A stretch of 64,000 nucleotides of DNA from Bradyrhizobium guangzhouense (GTDB lineage Bacteria; Pseudomonadota; Alphaproteobacteria; Rhizobiales; Xanthobacteraceae): the NCBI RefSeq assembly GCF_004114955.1, contig NZ_CP030053.1, positions 3,410,001 to 3,474,000 of the forward strand, given 5' to 3'. Shown here in pieces: positions 8,822-15,495 of this stretch (the stretch's first letter is position 1; each line of letters opens with the position of its first letter). The notes below the pieces were generated by a model, which did not search any database, was not told where the DNA came from, and saw only the letters and a list, made by a program, of their open reading frames with translations. The position numbers and the translations under genes were made by a program.

Positions 8822-10585
8822 CTACGCCGGCAGGCGGGTAAATCCGTCCGCGCTCCAGCCTTCGGTGCCGACGCCATGATGCACAAAGAACAGTCCATCC
8901 GGATCGTAGCGCCGCTTGATGTCCAGCAGCCGTTGATAGTTCGGGCCCCACAACGCATTCTGCCAGTCTGATTGAAAATAATCGCACTCGTTGACATACA
9001 CGCCGGCGTTCGGCGCCGCGGTGCGCAGCGCCTGCATCGCGGCGTTCACGCGGTCTCGATGCACCTTGGCGAGATCGGGATCGGGCGTGGCAAGGCCGCC
9101 GAAAGTGGTCGGGCCGGCGGCTGCGATGATGGCAAGAGCGAACGCGTCGAACGCGTCCGGATGCGTCGCCGTATTTCTTGCTTTTGCGATCACATCAGGC
9201 GATGCACCGAACAAGCCCTTGTTGAAATGCAGGCCGACCGTCCAGTGCCGGCTTGCGCCGAACAACGCGTCGACGAGGAGAGTTCGGCTTTGCTGGCTGA
9301 GGAGCGAACTTGGCAACCAGGCCGATGTGTAGGCGTGCCAGAAGGCGCCGACCTGCTCACCATCGCCCTTCCACCAATAATCGGTCCACGGCGCGCCAGA
9401 ACGTCCATCGAAGTTGGCCGCGGAGCGGGCGAACAGGCGATAAAGCCAACCGTTCCAGAAATAGCGGGCGGGCACGCCCACGACTTCAATCGAGTCCTTG
9501 CCGCCGAAATCGTCAGGGTTGGCCGCAACGAAATCGAGCAGGGGCTTGAAAGCTGCACGCGCTTCGTCCGTTGTCAGTCCCTGGAAGACCATGCGAATTT
9601 CGAGACGGTTGTCGGGATACAATCGAACCTGTTCGCCCCAATGCGGATTGCACAGGCTCGTCGCGCAAAACGCGACGAAGCGGGCCAAGAGCTTGCGGTA
9701 GGCGTCGTCGGAGCGTGCGCGTAAGGTGACGTTGACCGCACCGACAGATGTGGGCAGCGGATGGGTCGCGAGCGTCAGCCGCGTGGTGACGCCGAAAGTG
9801 CCGCCGCCTCCGCCCTTCAGCGCCCAGAACAATTCAGGCTCGCGCGCTTCGTTGACCACACGAATTTCGCCGTCGGCCGTCACGATCTCGGCCTCGAGCA
9901 GGCTCGCCGCCGCCGTACCAAATCCCTTGGAAAAGTTGCCAAATCCGCCGCCCTGCACCAGACCCGCGACACCAACGGTGGTGCAGCCGCCACCTTGAAC
10001 GTATCGCCCGGCGCCGGTGGCCGCCTGGTAGGCGTGAAGCCACATGCAACCGGCGCCCGCTGTGATAGCCGGAACCGGCTTGGAGCTTGAGCCTTGGGGA
10101 ATGAAACCGTCATGAACGGTGATGGCGTCCATCTTGCGGGTCCACAACATCAGCGAATCCGGCGCACAGGAGGCGCCAAAATAGCTGTGACCGCGGCCTT
10201 TCACGACGAGGCGCAAATTGTGCACCTTGGCGAAGCGCACAGCCGCGACGACGTCCGCCGAGCTTTCCGCCGCGACCATGTAGGCGCTGGGCTCGGAGCG
10301 CCAGGCCTCGAACCAGCCGGAACTTTCCGTCAGACCGGGTTGATCGCCGATGTAGAACGGATTCGCCAGGAGCTGTTTCGCCTCAGCCGGGGCGAGTTTC
10401 GGCGGTGTCACGCGCGTGAGGCGTCCCGACGTTGCTCGGTTCAACGCCGACCAGTCCGCATCCGAAGGCCAGCCCACCTGGCCCGGCCGCGGGCGGCTTG
10501 TGGCGGCCATGTCCGCTTGCGGCGCGCCAAGGGCCGGGCTCGCGGCCAGGGAGAGAGCAGTAGCTAGAAAGTGGCGACGATTCAT
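8822..10585 (-). CDS. Tat-exported FAD-linked oxidase, berberine-bridge type
   Basis: 587-residue oxidoreductase. The chosen start gives a clear twin-arginine signal (MNRRHFLATALSLAASPALG). The PCMH-type FAD domain follows (VVKGRGHSYFGAS, then YVQGGGCTTVGVAGLVQGGG). The BBE domain is at the C-terminus (NECDYFQSDWQNALWGPNYQ, LLDIKRRYDPDGLF). The His of GHSYFG and the Cys of GGGCTTVG are at the positions used for bicovalent FAD attachment in BBE enzymes. Substrates in the family are sugars, alcohols or aromatic compounds; none can be assigned. It is divergent from the DHDPS-family gene. An upstream in-frame ATG at 10669 would bury the signal and is rejected. Confidence 0.87.
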   Translation of the reverse strand: MNRRHFLATALSLAASPALGAPQADMAATSRPRPGQVGWPSDADWSALNRATSGRLTRVTPPKLAPAEAKQLLANPFYIGDQPGLTESSGWFEAWRSEPSAYMVAAESSADVVAAVRFAKVHNLRLVVKGRGHSYFGASCAPDSLMLWTRKMDAITVHDGFIPQGSSSKPVPAITAGAGCMWLHAYQAATGAGRYVQGGGCTTVGVAGLVQGGGFGNFSKGFGTAAASLLEAEIVTADGEIRVVNEAREPELFWALKGGGGGTFGVTTRLTLATHPLPTSVGAVNVTLRARSDDAYRKLLARFVAFCATSLCNPHWGEQVRLYPDNRLEIRMVFQGLTTDEARAAFKPLLDFVAANPDDFGGKDSIEVVGVPARYFWNGWLYRLFARSAANFDGRSGAPWTDYWWKGDGEQVGAFWHAYTSAWLPSSLLSQQSRTLLVDALFGASRHWTVGLHFNKGLFGASPDVIAKARNTATHPDAFDAFALAIIAAAGPTTFGGLATPDPDLAKVHRDRVNAAMQALRTAAPNAGVYVNECDYFQSDWQNALWGPNYQRLLDIKRRYDPDGLFFVHHGVGTEGWSADGFTRLPA

Positions 10586-10821
10586 TCCCGATCTCCAGGC
10601 GGTGCTCGACCGATGTCTCGGCGAAGCTGCGCCGTAAAGCGAGCCGGCAGGGATGAATGGAGCGTGCAACGTGATGAAGATGAGCGACCGGTGACGAATG
10701 GCGATGCAGGAGGGACGAATAGCGCGACAGGGTCATCCCATTGGTCCGCCGAACCTCTTTGCGAAACGATGAGGATTCGAAGTAGGTTCCAGTGACATTA
10801 GCCACTCGTTGGAGCTTGCCT

Positions 10822-11754
10822 GTGCCCATCGCCCTCAAAGGCATCATTCCCGTGATGCTGACGCCGTTCACCGAAGCGAACACGATCGATTATTCCGGCC
10901 TCGAACGGCTGATCGAATGGTATATCGCAGGCGGTGCCGACGCGCTGTTCGCGGTGGCCCAGTCGAGCGAGATGCAGTTCTTGACGCTGGACGAACGCGT
11001 CGCGCTGGCGCGCTTCGTTGCCAAAACCGCGGCCGGCCGTCTTCCGGTCATCGCCTCCGGCCATGTCAGCGATTCCAGGGAAGACCAGCTCACGGAGCTC
11101 TCGTCGATCGCGAAGACTGGCGTCGACGGATTGGTGCTGGTGACGAACCGGCTTGCCTCGCGCGATCCGGCGGGGACTGATTTCACCGACAATCTCACCT
11201 GGCTGCTCGACCGACTCCCCAAGGACATGACGCTCGGCCTCTATGAGTGCCCGGCGCCGTTCCGCCGGCTGCTCTCCGACGACGAGCTGGCCTTTTGCGC
11301 CGACAGCGGCCGCTTTGCGATTCTGAAGGACGTCTCGTGCGATCTGCCGACCGTGCAGCGCCGGGTCAGGCTGACCAGCGGCTCGCCGCTGACCATCGTC
11401 AACGCCAACGCGGCGATCGCCTTCGACGCGATGAAGTCGGGTGCTCTCGGCTTCACCGGCGTGTTCACGAACTTCCACCCCGATCTCTACAAATGGCTGC
11501 TGACACGGCACCAGAAGCATGCGCAGCTTGCGAACGAGCTTTCGGTGTATCTGGCGCTTGCCGCGATGGCGGAGCCGATGGGCTATCCGAAATTGGCAAA
11601 ACTCTATCACCAGCGGCTCGGCACCTTTTCCTGCATCGCGAGCCGGGCGGTCGACTTCGACATCAGCGAGCGGTTCTGGGCGCTGGATGCGCTGATCGAC
11701 AAGATCGTCGAGGGACAGGAGTCGTTCCGCGCGAGGATCGCGGCGGCGAGCTGA
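10822..11754 (+). CDS. Dihydrodipicolinate synthase family lyase
   Basis: 310-residue TIM-barrel aldolase/lyase of the DapA/NanA superfamily. The Schiff-base lysine is visible in FAILKDVSCD and the proton-relay tyrosine in LGLYECPAPFRR. The N-terminal GIIPVMLTPFTEANTIDYSGL is typical. It is not a standard DapA: the GTTGE/AQSSEM-type loop reads AQSSEMQFL, so the substrate is probably another 2-keto acid. The GTG at 10822 is preceded by GGAG with 7-base spacing and is preferred to the GTG at 10792. It stands alone, divergent from the FAD oxidase. Confidence 0.86.
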   Translation: MPIALKGIIPVMLTPFTEANTIDYSGLERLIEWYIAGGADALFAVAQSSEMQFLTLDERVALARFVAKTAAGRLPVIASGHVSDSREDQLTELSSIAKTGVDGLVLVTNRLASRDPAGTDFTDNLTWLLDRLPKDMTLGLYECPAPFRRLLSDDELAFCADSGRFAILKDVSCDLPTVQRRVRLTSGSPLTIVNANAAIAFDAMKSGALGFTGVFTNFHPDLYKWLLTRHQKHAQLANELSVYLALAAMAEPMGYPKLAKLYHQRLGTFSCIASRAVDFDISERFWALDALIDKIVEGQESFRARIAAAS

Positions 11755-11779
11755 GCGCGAAGCACAGGGACGCGCCGGC

Positions 11780-13015
11780 TTAGCTGCCGCGACCTGGCGG
11801 CGGAACCGATGGCCAGGGGCTCTTTGGGGCGGCCGTCGGCGGCGGGCATAATTCCTCGAGCTGCGTCCAGGCCGACGGCAGGCCCGTGGTGTCGATGTCG
11901 AACTTTGCCGTGTCTGCGGTGTCATCCGGCTTCTGCGTGGTCTCCCGGACGTGCAGCGCGCGGGACGCCATGATCGCCCTGAACTTGCCGAAATCGAGCG
12001 AGCCGCTCCAGACTTCGTATTTGCCTGAAAGCACCGGACGTCCTCCGGCTTCCTCGGTGGGGGCAGCGTCCGCCGCCATCACGATGGTGTGCTGCCCGGT
12101 CGCCGCTTCGTCGATCTCGGCCGCGAACATCAGCGGCACGCGGTTCTTGATGTCGCAATACAGACGCCATTCCATGGTTCGGAACGATGGGCCGTTCTCG
12201 CCTCTGAGCGCTGCGACCTTTCTGATGTATGGCCGGGTTGCTTTCTCCAGCCGCCACAGGGTCTCGGCGACGGGACGCGTGTCGATGCCGAACCTGTAGA
12301 GCTCGGCGCGCGTCAGCAGATGGAGGTCTTCGAACTTCACGGTGCGGATCAGACCGTCAAGTTCGCGGCTGATCCCCATCGCCGCGATATAGGCCGTCCG
12401 CTCGCGGTCGGCGCTTGCGGTCCGACGCCGCTTGAATTCTGCGAGCAGTGCCTCGGGCGGATGGCCGTGAATCGCGAAGACGAGCCTGGAATCATGCACC
12501 GCCAGCGCGGCATCAGGGGCCACTTCGCGCGACGTCGCACCGAGAAACAGGTAGCCGCAGGCCGAGTTGCACATCGCACGATAGGTGGTGAGCTCGGCCT
12601 CGATCTCGCCGCCCGCGTTCTTCGCCTTCAGGCAGGCGGCGTCGATCTGCGTGCCCGCGGCACACGCTGATGCAATCGTCTGGCCGACGCGGGCGACCGC
12701 CTTGCGGCTGCGCAGGAGCCGCCCGATGACATAGGATTGCTCGACGTTGCCGCCGGGCGAATGCAGGTAGATCGGACGCTGCGTGTCCTTGACGCCGGCG
12801 AGGAAGCGGCGAACGCGCGAGGCCGCATTTCCGTCGATCTCGCCTTCGATGGCGATCCAGCGGTCGCAGCCCGGCCCGCACGCGCCGGGTGCCCCTTTGG
12901 CAAGATAGATCGTCAGATTGGAGGCAAATCCGGCTTTCTCGGCCGCCGTCTGCTCTGCGCGCAATGCGCTGGGGATCGTCAGGCAGGCCAATAGGAGCAG
13001 AACGCGGGCAAGCAT
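11780..13015 (-). CDS. Exported ClpP/crotonase-fold hypothetical protein
   Basis: 411-residue protein with a signal peptide (MLARVLLLLACLTIPSALRAE). Residues about 45-200 look like a ClpP/SppA-type serine-protease fold: IEGEID, the oxyanion glycines in YLHSPGGNVEQS, a probable nucleophile in MCNSACGYLFLGA and a histidine in ALAVHDSRL. It resembles the group of predicted periplasmic proteins COG3904. The second half (about 230-411) has no recognised domain but carries cysteine and tryptophan positions suggesting a folded periplasmic module. Pairs of cysteines (CGPGCDRW, ACAAG..IDAACL) could form disulfides. Substrate and role are unknown. No co-directional neighbour. Confidence 0.8.
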   Translation of the reverse strand: MLARVLLLLACLTIPSALRAEQTAAEKAGFASNLTIYLAKGAPGACGPGCDRWIAIEGEIDGNAASRVRRFLAGVKDTQRPIYLHSPGGNVEQSYVIGRLLRSRKAVARVGQTIASACAAGTQIDAACLKAKNAGGEIEAELTTYRAMCNSACGYLFLGATSREVAPDAALAVHDSRLVFAIHGHPPEALLAEFKRRRTASADRERTAYIAAMGISRELDGLIRTVKFEDLHLLTRAELYRFGIDTRPVAETLWRLEKATRPYIRKVAALRGENGPSFRTMEWRLYCDIKNRVPLMFAAEIDEAATGQHTIVMAADAAPTEEAGGRPVLSGKYEVWSGSLDFGKFRAIMASRALHVRETTQKPDDTADTAKFDIDTTGLPSAWTQLEELCPPPTAAPKSPWPSVPPPGRGS

Positions 13016-13144
13016 GGAATAAGTGAGCCGATGTGATGACCGATGTGAACCGACGTTACAGGACGATCAGGTCCGCTACAACTTTTAGTGGCACGTCGGA
13101 GCGCCGCAAGCTTATTGTGCCGCGTTCTGGACAGGCTCCGATGA

Positions 13145-13959
13145 GTGAACTTTGCGATGCTCGACGATTACGCCAGCCACAGCACGCTCAGCGATCCCCG
13201 TGCTCATGTGAAGTCGATCAGCGCCTTGCCGCCGGACATTCCGGCGCTGTGCCGCATCTTGCAGGGGCTGCTGATCCACGAGGCCTGGATCGAGAGACAG
13301 GGATTCGACACCGCCGCGTTCTCCGGTCAGAGCCGTGCCACGTTGCCGGTGTCCGAACGTCTGGATCAGCTTCTGGCGATCGATCCGCGGCCGCTGACAC
13401 ATGCGAGGGCAGGCGAGTGCCGCGCCTTGGCGACGTGCCGGGACTTTGCGCTGATGTTGTGCGCGGTGCTGCGCCAGCATGGCGTGCCCGCCCGCGTCCG
13501 CTGCGGTTTCGCAACGTACTTTGCCGGCCACCCCTATCACGATCACTGGGTGTGCGAATATTGGGCGCGGGATCAGCAGCGCTGGGTCCTGGTCGATGCC
13601 GAGATCGACGAGCCGCATCGCGAGGGTCTCGGAATCGATTTCGAGCCAATCGACGTGCCGCGCACGGCGTTCGTCACCGGCATCGAGGCCTGGAGGCGGT
13701 GCCGATCCGGCGCGATGGATCCTGCGCATCTAGGTCACGGGTCGGGGACCGGTCTGTTCTTGCGCGCGTCAACCTTGCGCGCGATCTGCTCGCGCTCGCC
13801 AAGCGCGAGACCTCGCCATGGGATACCTGGCGCACCGCGCGCGATCCGCATCTTCGGTTGGATGAAGCCGCCTTGTCGCTCTGTGATGATCTGACGCAAC
13901 GCGGTGAGGAGAGGGCGGCTCTGATTGCGCCGTCCTTGAATGTTCCACCTTGGCAATAA
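13145..13959 (+). pseudogene. Transglutaminase-like protein, frameshifted near the C-terminus
   Basis: The first ~205 residues form a transglutaminase-like cysteine-protease-fold domain: Cys in LATCRDFALMLC, His in HDHWVCEYW, Asp in VLVDAEID. The frame used to about 13765 ends in low-complexity sequence and stops at 13894. The +2 neighbouring frame then gives family-like sequence (VNLARDLLALAKRETSPWDTW, LCDDLTQRG) up to a stop at 13959. One missing base in the GCGCGCG run at about 13762-13768 would join them. The catalytic core is intact, so a truncated active protein or a sequencing error are both possible. The start may be GTG 13145 or ATG 13157; neither has a strong ribosome site. Confidence 0.7.
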
Positions 13960-14306
13960 GAGAATCGCATCACGCCCCGCGCTTGCGTGAAGCAAACGCA
14001 AATGTGGCGATCGCGGGTGAGAATGTGGCGGCAATGCGGAGGGAAAACGCTCGGCTGTTTTTCAATCACAGAATCGTGCGTGTGGCGTCGTTGCACAGGT
14101 TCCCGATGCCATGCGCGCGGCCGATGCTGAAATCGCGGAAAACTCTTGTTTCAAAGGGTTTCCGCGCACGCGGTGCTCAACACTCGTGAATGAAGCGGGA
14201 CCCTTTGGAGCGAACTGTTGCGTCGGAGTTACAGCAATTCCGTTGATCGCTGTTATGACGGCGCCACGGCCCGGGGGCCTAACGACGAAACTGGAACGGG
14301 ATTCAA
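13960..14306. other. Intergenic region upstream of the porin gene
   Basis: 347 bases with no supportable gene; a short plus-strand open frame from 13950 has no ribosome site or known similarity. The right part must hold the porin promoter and leader, and a purine-rich ggaacgggattcaa precedes the porin ATG. No clear terminator for the transglutaminase gene was found. Confidence 0.45.
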
Positions 14307-15032
14307 ATGAACAAGAATTTGTTGCTCGCTGCTGTGAGCCTCGTCGCGATCAGCGCGACTGCGCCGGCGCTGGCTGCTGACCTCGCTGCGCGTCCTTACA
14401 CCAAGGCGCCGGCGATGATCGCCACGGTCTATGACTGGAGCGGCTTCTACATCGGCATCAACGGCGGCGGCGCTTCCGCTCATTCGAGCTGGGATCAGAC
14501 CGCTCCGCTGGTTGGCGGCGAAGGTTCCCACAACGCCACGGGCGGCACCGTCGGTGGTCAGGTCGGCTATCGCGTGCAGTCCGGCCAGTGGGTGTTCGGC
14601 CTCGAAGGTCAGGGCAACTGGGCCGACTTCACCGGCGACAACACCAGCGCTCTGCTCGCTCAGCGCAACCGCACCAAGATCGACTCGTTCGGTCTGATCA
14701 CCGGTCAGGTCGGTTACGCCTGGAACAACGTTCTCGTTTACGCCAAGGGCGGTGCGGCCGTCGTCGGCGTCAAGAACGAAGTGTTCAGCACCGCGACCGG
14801 AGCTTCGCTCGGTTCGAACAGCGACACCCGCTGGGGCGGCACGGTTGGCGCCGGCCTCGAATTCGGCTTCGCTCCGAACTGGTCGGTTGGCGTCGAGTAC
14901 AACCACATCTTCCTGTCGGACAAGGACGTCACCTTCGCCGGCCTGAAGACCGATCGCATCCGTCAGGACGTCGACATGGGCCTCGTCCGCCTGAACTACA
15001 AGTTCGGCGGCCCTGTGATCGCCAAGTACTGA
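14307..15032 (+). CDS. Omp25/RopB-like outer-membrane beta-barrel protein
   Basis: 241-residue outer-membrane protein with a cleavable signal (MNKNLLLAAVSLVAISATAP, cleavage after ALAA) and an eight-strand barrel. The barrel starts with YDWSGFYIGINGGGASAHSS and ends with the aromatic-rich MGLVRLNYKFGGPVIAKY. This is the porin-like family abundant in Bradyrhizobium and Brucella (Omp25/Omp31). Internal segments VGGQVGYRVQSGQWVFGLEG, TGQVGYAWNNVLVYAKGG and VGAGLEFGFAPNWSVGVEY are alternating-residue strands. Codon use is strongly biased to the favoured set (aacaac, cgc, gtc), suggesting high expression. It is followed by a strong terminator and is monocistronic. Confidence 0.9.
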   Translation: MNKNLLLAAVSLVAISATAPALAADLAARPYTKAPAMIATVYDWSGFYIGINGGGASAHSSWDQTAPLVGGEGSHNATGGTVGGQVGYRVQSGQWVFGLEGQGNWADFTGDNTSALLAQRNRTKIDSFGLITGQVGYAWNNVLVYAKGGAAVVGVKNEVFSTATGASLGSNSDTRWGGTVGAGLEFGFAPNWSVGVEYNHIFLSDKDVTFAGLKTDRIRQDVDMGLVRLNYKFGGPVIAKY

Positions 15033-15076
15033 GCAAGGTACCGAGAAGAGTCGCTTCGGGAAGAGCGACTGACGAG

Positions 15077-15103
15077 AGCCCCGGCCTTGCGCCGGGGCTT
15101 TTT
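15077..15103 (+). terminator. Rho-independent terminator of the porin gene
   Basis: An 8-bp perfect stem (AGCCCCGG and CCGGGGCT) with a 7-base loop is followed by five T residues. It ends 71 bases after the porin stop codon. Confidence 0.92.
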
Positions 15104-15122
15104 GTTGCGCGAATTCAGCGAG

Positions 15123-15130
15123 TTAACCAT
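15123..15130 (+). promoter_or_regulatory. CtrA-like 8-mer TTAACCAT
   Basis: TTAACCAT matches a CtrA recognition sequence described in Caulobacter. It lies 26 bases upstream of the -35 hexamer of the SOS-type promoter at 15156. An 8-mer occurs by chance reasonably often, so this is weak evidence. Confidence 0.3.
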
Positions 15131-15155
15131 TTCATTTTGAAGCGGCCGAGTTTGC

Positions 15156-15184
15156 TTGACTCCCGAGAACGAAATGAGAACAAT
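15156..15184 (+). promoter_or_regulatory. Promoter of the SOS-type microprotein / dnaE region
   Basis: -35 TTGACT (15156-15161), 17-base spacer and -10 AACAAT (15179-15184). The first LexA-type box covers the spacer and enters the -10, and the second lies just downstream, as expected for a repressible promoter. Confidence 0.6.
15167..15181 (+). promoter_or_regulatory. LexA (SOS) box 1, GAAC-N7-GAAC
   Basis: Perfect direct repeat GAAC-N7-GAAC, the reverse complement of the alphaproteobacterial SOS box GTTC-N7-GTTC, overlapping the spacer and -10 of the promoter. The same motif occurs in front of lexA in this window. Confidence 0.75.
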
Positions 15185-15199
15185 GTTCCTCATACGTTC
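15185..15199 (+). promoter_or_regulatory. LexA (SOS) box 2, GTTC-N7-GTTC
   Basis: Perfect GTTC-N7-GTTC, three bases after box 1 and immediately downstream of the -10, where LexA would block initiation. Having two exact boxes side by side strongly argues against chance. Confidence 0.75.
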
Positions 15200-15216
15200 T
15201 GGTGATGGAGCAAGCC

Positions 15217-15315
15217 ATGTTCAGGATTTTCGTCGAAGAAGCCGCTGCACTGACGTCGATCGCGCTGTTCGTCGGGATGATCGCAATCTGGGCCCAGGTC
15301 ATTCCGCAGCTTTAG
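15217..15315 (+). CDS. 32-residue single-span membrane microprotein, probably SOS-induced
   Basis: A short gene with GGAG at 15207-15210, 6 bases before the ATG. The product starts MFRIFVEEAAA, with charges only at R3, E7 and E8. A hydrophobic stretch (LTSIALFVGMIAIWAQVIP, about residues 12-30) follows, ending in the tail QL. It is therefore a one-pass inner-membrane peptide. It lies directly behind a promoter with two LexA boxes. Size, topology and regulation recall SidA, the 29-residue SOS-induced division inhibitor of Caulobacter that acts on FtsW/FtsN, but I claim no sequence homology. From memory, similar short frames occur before dnaE in Bradyrhizobium; this needs a search. dnaE follows after 180 bases. 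Confidence 0.72.
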   Translation: MFRIFVEEAAALTSIALFVGMIAIWAQVIPQL

Positions 15316-15495
15316 TGCCCACCCCCTTGGGGAAAAGCGGGATGAGGCGGCGGATCGGCCCCTCTGGCGTGGACTCTGGCGCGGCGAGCCCCCACCATTG
15401 CGAGGCGAGTCGGCAAGGGCACTCCAATGGCGATTGGATGATGATCCGACGCCGGCGACCGCCCCAACCCATCTGCAAGAGGCCGTTACGCGACC

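Noticed and set aside
13033..13959. A complete 308-codon gene in the second frame of the transglutaminase region
   Set aside because: Only its last ~65 codons look like protein; the rest is the shadow of the transglutaminase domain. It is better explained as a frameshift.
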